From Candidatus Hadersleviella danica (GTDB lineage Bacteria > Chloroflexota > Anaerolineae > Promineifilales > Promineifilaceae): 64,000 bases of DNA. Positions 1 through 8,130 of the stretch are shown one piece after another. The DNA lies in assembly GCA_016711405.1 (NCBI GenBank), contig JADJSZ010000012.1, positions 67,097 to 131,096 of the forward strand, read 5' to 3'. The notes under the pieces are model-generated. The model was not told the origin of the DNA, searched no databases, and was given only the letters and a program-made list of their open reading frames with translations. Position 1 is the first letter of the stretch. Each line of letters begins with the position of its first letter. Position numbers and translations under genes: made by a program.

Positions 1-90
1 TAGTCGGCGCATGGGATAAGCCTCTCAGCTAGTCAGCTAGTCAGTCAGCAAGTCAGCGGCGCATCTCTTCTCTTTTCCCTCTTCTCTCTC
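1..90. repeat. Gene-free left edge with short tandem repeats
   Basis: Bases 26-56 repeat AGCTAGTC and CAGTCAGC words with a period near 8, and the rest is a C/T-rich tract. The same word family (GACTAGCTGAC) recurs near 60.4 kb. No coding signal is seen. Confidence 0.6.
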
Positions 91-1482
91 TCACCCCCCC
101 ACCCCCAGTGCATTAAACATCGGCCGAAACTTCACCTGCGTCTCCTGCCATTCCTGTTCCGCCACCGATTGCGCCACAATGCCCGCCCCTGCATACGCCC
201 ACACCTTGTTCTCCTGCGCCACGGCCGAGCGGATGGCCACGCCAAACACCCCGTCAAGCTGGTGGTCAATCCAGCCCACAGGTGCGGCGTACCAGCCCCG
301 GCTCACAGGCTCGGCCGCTTGGATAAACTGCATGGCCGCCTCGCGGGGCGTGCCCCCCAGCGCCGGCGTGGGGTGTAACGCGGCCACGACAGGTAACACC
401 CCGCTCGCCTCCGCCAGCGTTCCCTGAATCGGCGTGTACAAATGGTGGATGTTGCTCAGGGTGTAGATTTTCGGCCGGGCAGGCACATCCAACGCAGTCG
501 TCAGCGGAGCCAGCCGCCGCTGAATAGATTCCACCACCAACTGATGCTCATGTCGGTCTTTGACACTGCTCATCAAATCCATCGCCAGACCCTTGTCTTC
601 GCCGGGGGTGTTGCCCCGCCGGGCGGAGCCAGCCATGCCCATCGTTTCCACGGCCGTGCCCACCACGCGGGTCAGCAGTTCGGGCGTGGCCCCATAAAAA
701 GCGTGATGCGGCCGTGGCTCGAACAAAAAGCGGTAACATTCAGGGTATTGGGCATCCAAATAGGCCAACGCCTGCACCACATCCACAGGCTTCTCCAGCC
801 GTAGCTCGGCCAAGCGGGAAAGCACCACCTTTTGGAACTGCCCCGTCCGAATCGCGGCCGTGGCCTGCCCAATCAACTCCGCCCACTGCGCCTCGCTCAT
901 CGGGTAGCTCAGTGCTGAGGGCTGAGTTCTGAGTGCTGAGTGTCCCTTGTCCCTCGTCCCTTGTCCTTTCTCCTGCAATTCTTCTGCCTTCGCCGCCAAC
1001 GCCTCACGCAAAGCAGGAATCAACTCGGCGGGGTCTTCCTCCGCAGGGATTTGGGCGTTAATGGTCAGCCACGCTTCGCGGCCGTGGGCCAGCAATTGGT
1101 AATGGGGCAACACAAAATGGGCGGGGTGAAAATTGGCCCATGTGTTGTCGGGCATGAAATCATCCCGAAAGGCGAAGCCACCGAATAGGCGCGGCACGGC
1201 CAGCGGTTCCACGGCCGTGCCCCCGTTCACATCCACCACTGCCCCCGCAAATAACTCTCGCGCTTGCGCCTGAATTTGCTCAAAACGGTGCGGCCCCCAC
1301 GCAAAAAGCTCGGCCGCCACCCCCATTCCCGCAAAGGTGATGGGGTCATGGTCGTTCCAGTAAAAGCGGGGTTGTCCCTGCGCCTGCTGTAAAAACTCCA
1401 GCGGCGACACTCCCCCCAGCGGCTGGCTCACGCTTACGATTTTGGATTTTGGATTTTGGATTTTGGATGGGTCGGTAGTCAT
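91..1482 (-). CDS. menF: Isochorismate synthase (MenF/chorismate-binding family)
   Basis: Predicted to convert chorismate to isochorismate, the entry to menaquinone (or siderophore) synthesis, in the cytoplasm. The C-terminal half is a full chorismate-binding domain: GSARRG near residue 286, DRHEHQ near 309, HPTPALGGTPRE near 370, SRGWYAAPVG near 394 and the AYAGAGIV strand. HPTPALGG is the MenF/EntC form rather than TrpE. At 463 residues it is of normal length, but about 24 residues (171-194) are translated from two heptamer repeat arrays, and the first ~17 residues are translated from GGATTTT repeats, so the true start is uncertain. It lies last in a leftward run after hisG and hisD, but no other men genes are nearby. 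Confidence 0.85.
   Translation of the reverse strand: MTTDPSKIQNPKSKIVSVSQPLGGVSPLEFLQQAQGQPRFYWNDHDPITFAGMGVAAELFAWGPHRFEQIQAQARELFAGAVVDVNGGTAVEPLAVPRLFGGFAFRDDFMPDNTWANFHPAHFVLPHYQLLAHGREAWLTINAQIPAEEDPAELIPALREALAAKAEELQEKGQGTRDKGHSALRTQPSALSYPMSEAQWAELIGQATAAIRTGQFQKVVLSRLAELRLEKPVDVVQALAYLDAQYPECYRFLFEPRPHHAFYGATPELLTRVVGTAVETMGMAGSARRGNTPGEDKGLAMDLMSSVKDRHEHQLVVESIQRRLAPLTTALDVPARPKIYTLSNIHHLYTPIQGTLAEASGVLPVVAALHPTPALGGTPREAAMQFIQAAEPVSRGWYAAPVGWIDHQLDGVFGVAIRSAVAQENKVWAYAGAGIVAQSVAEQEWQETQVKFRPMFNALGVGG
905..970. repeat. Two heptamer arrays inside menF
   Basis: AGTGCTG, AGGGCTG, AGTTCTG, AGTGCTG run head to tail (911-938), followed directly by TGTCCCT, TGTCCCT, CGTCCCT, TGTCCTT (941-968). 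Both have a strict 7-bp period and are read in frame as a low-complexity linker of MenF. Confidence 0.85.
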
Positions 1483-1620
1483 TGGGGTGTTAGTTACTCG
1501 TTATTGGTGATTGGTTATTGGTGAAAGCCTACCATAAACATCGTTGTAGCAACAGACAAGACCCCCTCCCCCCTAAACCCATAACCAATAACCAGTAACC
1601 AATAACGATTAACGCCCAAC
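1437..1620. repeat. Heptamer arrays at menF start and hisD-menF spacer
   Basis: Four GGATTTT units (1437-1470) form the 5-prime end of menF. The spacer then carries TTATTGG/TTACTCG-type units (about 1490-1525) and, inverted, TAACCAA/TAACCAG units (about 1578-1615), able to pair as a long imperfect hairpin. Confidence 0.8.
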
Positions 1621-2946
1621 CTACCCCCGCCGCTCGGCCGCGTTGGCATGGGCAGTCAGCCCTTCGGCATGGGCAAGGCGGGCGGCCAGCGGAGCCAGCG
1701 CGGCCGAAGTCTCATCATCTAGCGCAATCAAGCTCGTGATTTTGACAAAATCGAGCACATTGAGCGGGCTGGCAAACCGTGCCGTGCCGCTGGTGGGCAT
1801 CACATGGCTGGGGCCAGCCACATAATCCCCCAACACCTCAAACGAGCGTTCGCCGATAAACAGCCCGCCCGCGTTGGGGATGAGATGCTGGTATTGGGCG
1901 GGGTCGGCCGTGGCAATGCAGGTGTGTTCGGCCGCAAACTCGCTGGCCAAGGCACACGCCTCCTCCACCGAGCTGGTCAGCACAATGCCCCCCTGCCCCG
2001 CCAACGCTTGCACGATAATTTCAGGGCGGCTCAACTGCTCAAGTTGGCGGCCGACCTCCTGTTGCACCGCCTCGGCCAAGGCGCGGCTGGGGGTGAACAA
2101 AATGGCCGTGGCCAACACATCATGCTCTGCTTGGGCCAGCAAATCGGCCGCCACCCATGCGGGGTCGGCCGTTTCATCCGCCACCACCACCGTTTCCGTG
2201 GGGCCATACAGCCCATCAATGCCCACCAACCCATACACCTCCCGCTTGGCGAGGGTGACAAACAAGTTGCCCGCCCCCACAATTTTGTCCACCCGTGGCA
2301 CGCTCTCCGTGCCAAAAGCGAGCGCGGCGATGGCTTGCGCCCCGCCCACGGTGATGATTTTCTGGATGCCGCAGATGTGGGCGGCGGCCAAAATGACATC
2401 GGGCACGGCCGTGCCCCCCTTGCCCGGCGGGGTGGCCACGACAATTTCCGCCACCCCCGCCACCTGTGCGGGAATGACGCTCATCAGCAGGGAAGAGGGC
2501 AGGGGAGCCGTGCCGCCGGGCACATACACGCCCACGCGCCGAATCGGGGTGGCGCGTTGGCCGAGGGTTCCGCCCAATTTGTTGGTGGTCCAATTGGGCA
2601 ATGGCTGGCATTCGTGGAAGAGGCGAATGCGCTGGGCGGCCGTGTGCATTGCCTCATACAAGTCGGGGTCAATCCGCCCCGCCCCAGCAGAAATGTCGCT
2701 GGGGGGCACAAAAAGACTCTCCAATTGGAGGCCATCTATGCGGGCTGTCCAATCGGACACGGCCGCATCCCCCCGCTGGCGCACATCGGCCAAAATGCGG
2801 CGCACCACCTGCTCGGGGGTCAGCGGTTCCCCAAACAGGCGCGTGATGCTCTGTTGCAAACCATCGGGAATGTCCATGTCCAGCGCATGGGCGCGGTTCA
2901 GAATCGTTTGGGCGGCCGTGGCCACATCGTAAATTTTTAACACCAT
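1621..2946 (-). CDS. hisD: Histidinol dehydrogenase
   Basis: Catalyses the last two oxidations of histidine synthesis, histidinol to histidine, with NAD and zinc. Family signatures are GGTAPLPSSLLMSVIPAQ, GAQAIAALAFGT, the cofactor region IVGAGNLFV, GPTETVVVAD, AQAEHD, the catalytic Glu-His pair in FAAEHT, and AGPSHVMPTSG. The start is taken at ATG 2946 (MVLKIYDV), giving 441 residues. The frame is open to 3000, but those extra residues are translated repeat DNA, and GAGGTT just before 2946 is a plausible ribosome site. It follows hisG in the same direction, so the two probably share the attenuator near 4.2-4.3 kb. Confidence 0.93.
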   Translation of the reverse strand: MVLKIYDVATAAQTILNRAHALDMDIPDGLQQSITRLFGEPLTPEQVVRRILADVRQRGDAAVSDWTARIDGLQLESLFVPPSDISAGAGRIDPDLYEAMHTAAQRIRLFHECQPLPNWTTNKLGGTLGQRATPIRRVGVYVPGGTAPLPSSLLMSVIPAQVAGVAEIVVATPPGKGGTAVPDVILAAAHICGIQKIITVGGAQAIAALAFGTESVPRVDKIVGAGNLFVTLAKREVYGLVGIDGLYGPTETVVVADETADPAWVAADLLAQAEHDVLATAILFTPSRALAEAVQQEVGRQLEQLSRPEIIVQALAGQGGIVLTSSVEEACALASEFAAEHTCIATADPAQYQHLIPNAGGLFIGERSFEVLGDYVAGPSHVMPTSGTARFASPLNVLDFVKITSLIALDDETSAALAPLAARLAHAEGLTAHANAAERRG

Positions 2947-2956
2947 AACCTCACAA

Positions 2957-3060
2957 AAATGAGTAATGAGTAATGAATAATGAATAAACACCATTGGCAA
3001 ACAAAATTTATTCTCCTGCCAACACCCCTTTACTCATTATTCATTACTCATTATTAATTG
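2957..3060. repeat. TAATGAG/TCATTAC heptamer inverted pair
   Basis: GAGTAAT/GAATAAT units on one side and ATTATTC/ATTACTC units on the other, period 7, fill the hisG-hisD spacer. The right arm runs into the last codons and stop of hisG. Confidence 0.75.
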
Positions 3061-4075
3061 CCTTCAACATTTGCTTATACCGCTCTGGCTCTTCCTCGAA
3101 GATGTATTTGACCTCGGTGACGATGACCCCACTGCCGCCGATGGCGCGGAGTTCGCGGATGGCTTGGGCGAGGTGCGGCCGTTGCACAATAATGTTGATG
3201 GCGTACCAATTGACCATGCTCTGAGTGGTGCCATTGTGCGGCACAACGGGGGAGATAGTCGGCCCTTGCAAGCCGCGAATGTGGGCATGGTCGAGCATCA
3301 GTTTGGCAATCGCTTGGGGCGATTCGCCGCGCACATTGGCCGTGACGGTGTAACACCCCTCTGCCCGCAAATGCGCCTCAAAATACTCGAGTAGTTCGCG
3401 GGCGATGGCGAGGACTTCCGGCCGTTCGCGCAAACTCGCTTTGTTGCCCACCAACACCGCCTGCGAATGAACCAGCATCCCATCGCCCAACGGCTTGAGC
3501 TGATTGTCGCGCAAGGTGGTGCCGCTGGAGACGAGGTCGGCAATCATGTCGGCGTAGCCAATGGCGGGGGCAATTTCCAGTGTGCCATCCGCCCGCACCA
3601 ACTCGTGGGGGATGTCGTATTGGCTTAAAAAGCGGGCGGTGAGGTTGGGGTATTTGGTGGCCACCCGCAACGGCCGTCCTTCCCGCGCCAAAATAATCCG
3701 CGCCTGCCCTGCCAAATCATTGACATTCTCGACGGTGGCCCACGCCATCGGCACGGCGAGGTGCAGTTCGCAGTGGGAAATGTCGAGTTGGTCGTGCAAG
3801 ACGATAATTTCGGGGCATTGCGCCCCATTTTGGCATCGCTCCTCGAGCGAATCGAGGCCGACGATGGCAAAATCTATACTGCCCAATTGAATGCCGCGCA
3901 CAATGTCGTTTTGGCGTTGCCACACGGCCGTGACTCCCTTCAAGGCGGGAATGGTGGCCGTATATTGGCGCGGGTTGAGCCGCTGGACGGCCAACCCACA
4001 CGCCTGTAAAAAGGCAAGTGAATCGGTCTCGAGTCGGCCGTTGCTAGGAATGGCGAAGCGGATATCTGTTCTCAT
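3044..4075 (-). CDS. hisG: ATP phosphoribosyltransferase, long form
   Basis: First committed enzyme of histidine synthesis: ATP plus PRPP to phosphoribosyl-ATP. The N-terminal catalytic domain shows FAIPSNGRL and the PRPP-binding segment EIAPAIGYADMIADLVSSGTTL in split form. The C-terminal ~80 residues (TANVRGESPQAIAKLM through GVIVTEVKYIFEEE) match the ACT-like regulatory domain of long HisG, so a HisZ partner is not expected. At 343 residues it is slightly longer than the usual ~300. It is the first structural gene after the leader peptide and terminator, and hisD follows about 100 bp downstream. Confidence 0.93.
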   Translation of the reverse strand: MRTDIRFAIPSNGRLETDSLAFLQACGLAVQRLNPRQYTATIPALKGVTAVWQRQNDIVRGIQLGSIDFAIVGLDSLEERCQNGAQCPEIIVLHDQLDISHCELHLAVPMAWATVENVNDLAGQARIILAREGRPLRVATKYPNLTARFLSQYDIPHELVRADGTLEIAPAIGYADMIADLVSSGTTLRDNQLKPLGDGMLVHSQAVLVGNKASLRERPEVLAIARELLEYFEAHLRAEGCYTVTANVRGESPQAIAKLMLDHAHIRGLQGPTISPVVPHNGTTQSMVNWYAINIIVQRPHLAQAIRELRAIGGSGVIVTEVKYIFEEEPERYKQMLKAINNE

Positions 4076-4077
4076 AG

Positions 4078-4188
4078 TAGTGCTGAGTGCTGAGTGCAGT
4101 GAATAAAGTACGAAGTACGAATTACGAAGTACGAAATTAGTCGAGGGCTATCGTACTTCGTATTTTGTAATTCGTACTTTTAACCAAT
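4078..4188. repeat. AGTGCTG and AGTACGA heptamer arrays, inverted pair
   Basis: AGTGCTG units, then AGTACGA/ATTACGA units (4109-4135), and in inverse orientation TCGTACT/TCGTATT/TTCGTAC units (4150-4180). They lie between hisG and its upstream terminator and could fold into a hairpin in the transcript. Confidence 0.8.
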
Positions 4189-4198
4189 AACAACAAAA

Positions 4199-4230
4199 AA
4201 CGCCCTCCTCGGGGTTCCGAAGAGGGCGTT
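4199..4230 (-). terminator. Intrinsic terminator of the his attenuator
   Basis: AACGCCCTC (4199-4207) pairs with GAGGGCGTT (4222-4230). An inner stem closes on a 4-base loop after one mismatch. On the minus strand it is followed at once by TTTTTTGTTGTT, the classic Rho-independent layout. It sits between the leader peptide and hisG, where full read-through is required for his expression. Confidence 0.85.
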
Positions 4231-4265
4231 GCGTTTTGCCAAAAAAGTTTGCCAACCAGCCAACA

Positions 4266-4331
4266 CTACCACGACCCGAGGGTGTGTGATGGGTAGGGAT
4301 GGTGATGGTGGGTGGTTGTGCAGGACATCAT
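4266..4331 (-). CDS. hisL: Putative histidine operon leader peptide
   Basis: A 21-codon frame, MMSCTTT-HHHH-PYPSHTLGSW, has four consecutive His codons plus a fifth. It ends with TAG 35 bp before an intrinsic terminator and about 190 bp before hisG, on the same strand. This order (short frame rich in the product amino acid, terminator, biosynthetic genes) is that of ribosome-mediated attenuation as in enterobacterial hisL. What is seen is the frame, the His run and the terminator. The regulatory role is inferred. No strong Shine-Dalgarno was found before ATG 4331. A competing antiterminator fold was not worked out. Confidence 0.7.
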   Translation of the reverse strand: MMSCTTTHHHHPYPSHTLGSW

Positions 4332-4417
4332 AACGCGGGCAGTTTAGCACAAGGGGGGAGGGAGGGGCAACCAGCAAAAATGATAAAATTCGGAGCCGGG
4401 CGGGGGTGACCCTCGCC

Positions 4418-4450
4418 CCGTGCGTACTTTCCTCAATTTGGAACGCACGG
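4418..4450. promoter_or_regulatory. Inverted repeat in divergent his/aminotransferase region
   Basis: CCGTGCGT (4418-4425) and ACGCACGG (4443-4450) are perfect inverted repeats with a 17-base spacer. They lie between the leftward his leader and the rightward aminotransferase gene. It may be an operator or an mRNA hairpin; nothing identifies the factor. Confidence 0.3.
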
Positions 4451-4536
4451 TGTCTGCTCACTTGCGCTGAAGTATGATAGATAGCTTTCCCAGTAACCAA
4501 TAACCAATAACTAGTAACCAATAATCCACCCTCCCC

Positions 4537-5889
4537 ATGCGCGAACTCTCCCACCTCATCCAAAGCATCCCCTCCTCGGCCACAGTGGCCATTGCTGACA
4601 AAGCCAACGCCCTGCGCGCGGCCGGGCACAATGTCATTGCCCTTGCCGGGGGCGACCCCGATTTTGCGACGGCGCCGCATATTGTGGAAGCGGCTATACA
4701 AGCCATGCACGCGGGCAAAACCAACTACCCCGCTCCCTCCAAAGGCATCATGGTGGCGATGGAAGCCATCGCCGAAAAGGTGTTGGCCGATAGCGGCCGA
4801 ACCATCAACCCGGCCAGCGATGTGATAATCACTCCCGGCGGCAAGTGGGGCTTGGCTCTCGCCTTGTGGAGCATCCTCAACACGGGCGATGAGGTGCTCT
4901 ATTTAGAACCTGCGTGGGTTTCCTATGTGCCGCTCATCCGCATGGCGGGGGGTGTGCCCGTGGCCGTGGGGCTAGATGGGGCGGATAACTTTCGCATCAC
5001 GGCCGAACAACTCACCGCCCACATCACCCCGCGCACCAAAGCCATCATGGTCAACAGCCCCAGCAACCCCACAGGGCGGGTGATGACGGCCGCAGAGGCG
5101 CAAGCCATCGCCCAAGTGGCCAACGAACACGATTTGTTCGTCATTTCCGACGAGTTGTACGAAAAATTGGTCTTCGACGGCCGTCAACACATCTCTTTGA
5201 TGGGTTTGCCCGGCATGGACGAACGCACCCTGACCGTCAATGGCCTCTCCAAAGGGTACGCCATGACGGGTTGGCGGCTGGGTTGGTTGGTGGGGCCAAC
5301 GGCCGTGCTTAAACTGGCCGCCAAAATGCACAGCCAAACCCTGACCTCGGCCGCCCATTTTACGATGTACGCGGCCGTGGCCGCCCTGCGCGGTCCCCAA
5401 GAACAAGTCGCCCACATGCGCGATGCGTATCAGGCGCGGCGGGATTTCATCGTGCCCGCCCTAAACGCCCTGCCCGGCATCGAATGCCCCATGATTGAAG
5501 GCGCCTTTTACGTGATGCCCCACTTCCCCCACTCCTCGCGCAACAGCGTCGAACTGGCCGAGGCGTTGCTGGAAAAAGCGGGCGTGGCGGGCACCCCCGG
5601 CCTCGCCTTCGGCCCCAGCGCCGAAAAACGGGTGCGCTTCTCCATCGCCACCGCCCTGAGCGATTTGGAACAAGCTGTGGAGCGGATGGCTAAAATTGCG
5701 GAAGAGTTAGTCATTTGTCATTTGTCACTTGTCATTTGTCATTTGCCATTTGCCGCCCCTCTGCTCCCCTGCTCCCCCGCTCTCCCTCCCCATGCGCGTT
5801 GCTCTCATCGGCCCCACCTACCCCTTTCGGGGGGGCATTGCCCACCACACCACCTTGCTGGCGCAACAATTGCGCCACGCGGGGGATGA
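4537..5889 (+). CDS. Class I pyridoxal-phosphate aminotransferase (aspartate aminotransferase-like)
   Basis: Predicted to transfer amino groups between aspartate or a similar amino acid and 2-oxoglutarate. Fold-type I motifs are present: NSPSNPTGRV, ISDELYEKL, the PLP lysine in NGLSKGYAMTGWRLGW near residue 240, and the C-terminal RVRFSIA arginine. The pattern is that of AspAT subgroup Ib rather than HisC, so the nearness to his genes is only suggestive. The enzyme proper ends near residue 393 (AKIAEEL). The last ~57 residues are translated TTTGTCA repeats and the start of the next gene in another frame, so the natural stop seems lost or displaced by repeat insertion. Confidence 0.85.
   Translation: MRELSHLIQSIPSSATVAIADKANALRAAGHNVIALAGGDPDFATAPHIVEAAIQAMHAGKTNYPAPSKGIMVAMEAIAEKVLADSGRTINPASDVIITPGGKWGLALALWSILNTGDEVLYLEPAWVSYVPLIRMAGGVPVAVGLDGADNFRITAEQLTAHITPRTKAIMVNSPSNPTGRVMTAAEAQAIAQVANEHDLFVISDELYEKLVFDGRQHISLMGLPGMDERTLTVNGLSKGYAMTGWRLGWLVGPTAVLKLAAKMHSQTLTSAAHFTMYAAVAALRGPQEQVAHMRDAYQARRDFIVPALNALPGIECPMIEGAFYVMPHFPHSSRNSVELAEALLEKAGVAGTPGLAFGPSAEKRVRFSIATALSDLEQAVERMAKIAEELVICHLSLVICHLPFAAPLLPCSPALPPHARCSHRPHLPLSGGHCPPHHLAGATIAPRGG
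5710..5756 (+). repeat. TTTGTCA heptamer array read into the aminotransferase C-terminus
   Basis: About six units of CATTTGT/CACTTGT/CATTTGC follow a 7-bp period, then C-rich octamer-like units. They are translated as repeated VICHLS/VICHLP segments. Confidence 0.85.
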
Positions 5890-6910
5890 GGTGCTGTTTA
5901 TTTCGTTTACACGCCAATACCCGCTCTGGCTGTACGGCCGCGACTACAAAGACCCCAGCCAGCACCCGCTCACGGCCGAGACCGAATACCTGCTCGATTC
6001 CATCAACCCGCTGAGTTGGTGGCGCACCCTGCGCCGCATCGCCGCATGGCAACCCGAGATGGTCGTCTTGCCGTGGTGGGTTCCCTTTTGGGCGCCTGTG
6101 TGGGGGTATTTGGGCTGGGGGGTCAAGCGGTTGCGCCCCGCGCCGCGCCTTGTGTTCATCGGCCACAACATTTTGCCGCACGAACCGAGTTGGCTGGATG
6201 TGCCTGCGGTGCGGTTTGCCCTCGGCCGTGCGGATGGTTTTGTGGTTCATTCAGCCGAGCAAGCGGCCATCTTGCACCGCCTGTGGCCGCAAGCCCGTGT
6301 CGTCGTCACCCCTCTGCCCACCTATGCCGCGCTGGCCGATTCGGCCGCGCCCCTGCCCATGCCCCTGCCCGAAGATTGCCCCATTTTGCTCTTTTGCGGG
6401 ATGGTACGGCCGTATAAGGGCCTCGATGTGTTGCTGGAGGCGTTGCCGCTGGTGCTGACCCAGCAAAAAGTTCATTTGGCGGTGGTGGGGGATTTTTGGG
6501 GGGGCACGGCCGACTATGAGGCGCAAATCGACCGTTTGGGCATTGCCGCACAGGTGACGCTCCACAACGCCTACGTGCCCAACGAGGTGCTGGCCACCTA
6601 TGTCCAACGCGCCAACGTGGTTGTGTTGCCTTACCGTAGTGCCACCCAGAGCGCGGTCGTGCAAACGGCGTTTGGGCTGGGCACGCCTGTCATTACCACG
6701 GCCGTGGGCGGCTTGGCTGAGGCGGTGCAGGATGGGGTGACAGGGTTGGTTGTGCCCGCCGAGAATGTGGCAGGGCTGGCGGCGGCCGTCAATCGCTACT
6801 TGGCCGAAGGGCTAGAGGCTCCCTTCCGCCAGCACATCCGCGCCCACCAAGCCCAATTCTCATGGGCGAATTTGGTGGCCGTTTTGCATGAACTAAAAAA
6901 TAACGAATAA
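5792..6910 (+). CDS. Glycosyltransferase family 4
   Basis: A GT-B fold sugar transferase, probably in cell-surface glycan assembly. The N-terminal acceptor domain begins MRVALIGPTYPFRGGIAHHT. The C-terminal donor domain has CGMVRPYKGLDVLLEALP, VVGDFWGG, VPNEVLATYVQRANVVVLPY and the GLGTPVITTAVGGLAE segment. The start is set at ATG 5792, although the frame is open from 5729 through repeat DNA. It overlaps the tail of the preceding aminotransferase frame by about 98 bp. The substrate cannot be told. Confidence 0.85.
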   Translation: MRVALIGPTYPFRGGIAHHTTLLAQQLRHAGDEVLFISFTRQYPLWLYGRDYKDPSQHPLTAETEYLLDSINPLSWWRTLRRIAAWQPEMVVLPWWVPFWAPVWGYLGWGVKRLRPAPRLVFIGHNILPHEPSWLDVPAVRFALGRADGFVVHSAEQAAILHRLWPQARVVVTPLPTYAALADSAAPLPMPLPEDCPILLFCGMVRPYKGLDVLLEALPLVLTQQKVHLAVVGDFWGGTADYEAQIDRLGIAAQVTLHNAYVPNEVLATYVQRANVVVLPYRSATQSAVVQTAFGLGTPVITTAVGGLAEAVQDGVTGLVVPAENVAGLAAAVNRYLAEGLEAPFRQHIRAHQAQFSWANLVAVLHELKNNE

Positions 6911-6934
6911 CGAATAACCAGTAACATCCCTCTC

Positions 6935-7896
6935 TCATTCCACCAATTCCGCAAAAACAACAATGCGCTTGTTGTTGATGAGATACGGGTAGCACGAAAT
7001 TAGGGTCAGGCTGGCATGGTCGGTGGGTTCCATCACCCACACATCGGTGGGGCTGACCACCTGAATTTCGTTGACCACGTAGGTATAATTTTCACTTCCT
7101 GTGCCAATCGTGACCTCATCCCCCGGAGCCAATTTGTCGAGATGGCGGAAAATTTCGCCGTAAATATCATTGTGCGCGGAAAGCACCACATTGCCCAATT
7201 GCCCCGGCTGGGCCGAGCCGATGTGGTGGCCAACCCCTTTCTTGAGTTGTTCCCAATCATCCCCTTGCACGACGGGCGCACTGACCCCAATGGAGCCAAT
7301 GCTGATGAGGCGGGGCTGTTCGGCGCTGGGGTGGGCAAGGGGGGCGGCACATAGGCGGCCAAGAGGGGTTGGAGGTGTTCGGGGATTTCGCCCGCTTCGC
7401 CGGGTTGGGGCGGCCGACCAGCTACTGGCGGCCGATGCCCCGTGGGCAACACAACGGCCGTAATCAGCGGCGGCCGTGTGGGGGTGGGCACGGCCGCCAA
7501 ACCCCCATTGGCCACTTGCCCTTGGGCCGCGGCCGAATCCGCATTTAAATCGCGCACGGTGCTATAAAGCGAGACAAGCACGGCCACCAAGCCAACCACC
7601 GCGCCAATCTCGACCAGCACCAGCAACACATTGCTCATCCAACGCCAGTTGAGCCGCCAGCGGGAGGGGGTTTCGGCCGTGGGGGGGGGGGCACTGCTGT
7701 AGCGGCGCATGGCTCCCGTGGGCACGGCCGACGGCCGTACAAGCTGGGGCGTGGGGTTGGGGGGAGCCAAATCGGCCGCATCCACCACCCGCCCCTGCTC
7801 CTTCAGCCGCTGGAGCCGCCGCTGGCGCAGGGCGCGTTTTTTGCGGTACAACGCTTGCTCTAGCTCCTCCACAGAGAGTTTGTCTAAACGGTTCAT
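6935..7896 (-). CDS. Sortase-family transpeptidase (frameshifted)
   Basis: Membrane-anchored sortase that would join sorting-signal proteins to the cell surface. A basic N-terminal region (1-80) is followed by one membrane segment (about 86-108) and a Pro-rich linker. The catalytic triad is present: His in LSAHND, Cys in LTLISCYPY and Arg in NNKRIVV. The N-terminal and catalytic parts are in different frames; adding one base to the G4 run at 7328-7331 joins them as PTPSAEQPRLISIGSIGVSA. The form of the active site resembles class D/E sortases. It may be a sequencing error rather than a pseudogene. No sorting substrates were seen nearby. Confidence 0.8.
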
Positions 7897-7904
7897 AGGA
7901 AAGG

Positions 7905-7980
7905 GAGTTATTGGTTACTGGTTATTCGTTATTGGTTCGTAGTATACCAGCACATGGATAGACCAATAACCAATAACCAA
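7905..7980. repeat. TTATTGG/TAACCAA heptamer inverted pair
   Basis: GTTATTGGTTACTGG-type units, then an inverted ACCAATAACC-type arm, period 7, immediately left of the MITE-like element at 7982. Confidence 0.8.
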
Positions 7981-7981
7981 T

Positions 7982-8096
7982 GTAACTATTCAGATAGAGA
8001 TAAGAGATAGAGATAGAGGAGAACTCAGTTGTTCAGCCTATCGTGTTTCCTCTATCTCTATCTCTACACTCTATCTTGACCCACCTGAATAGTTAC
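7982..8096 (+). mobile_element. MITE-like palindromic element, family A, copy 1
   Basis: A 115-bp element with ends GTAACTATTCAG and CTGAATAGTTAC and a palindromic GATAGAGATAGAG interior. It differs from the copy at 28199-28313 at only three positions. No coding capacity. The flanks are repeats and show no clear target duplication here. Confidence 0.85.
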
Positions 8097-8130
8097 TCGT
8101 AACGAATAACGAATAACCAGTAGTACCCAG

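Noticed and set aside
1804..2940. Long antisense frame over hisD (378 codons, plus strand)
   Set aside because: It mirrors a clear hisD gene; high GC and codon bias keep the opposite frame open. No motif or ribosome site supports it.
4180..4710. 176-codon minus frame across the his leader and aminotransferase start
   Set aside because: No recognisable domain; it crosses a terminator and overlaps the aminotransferase gene. The short His-rich leader in another frame explains the region better.
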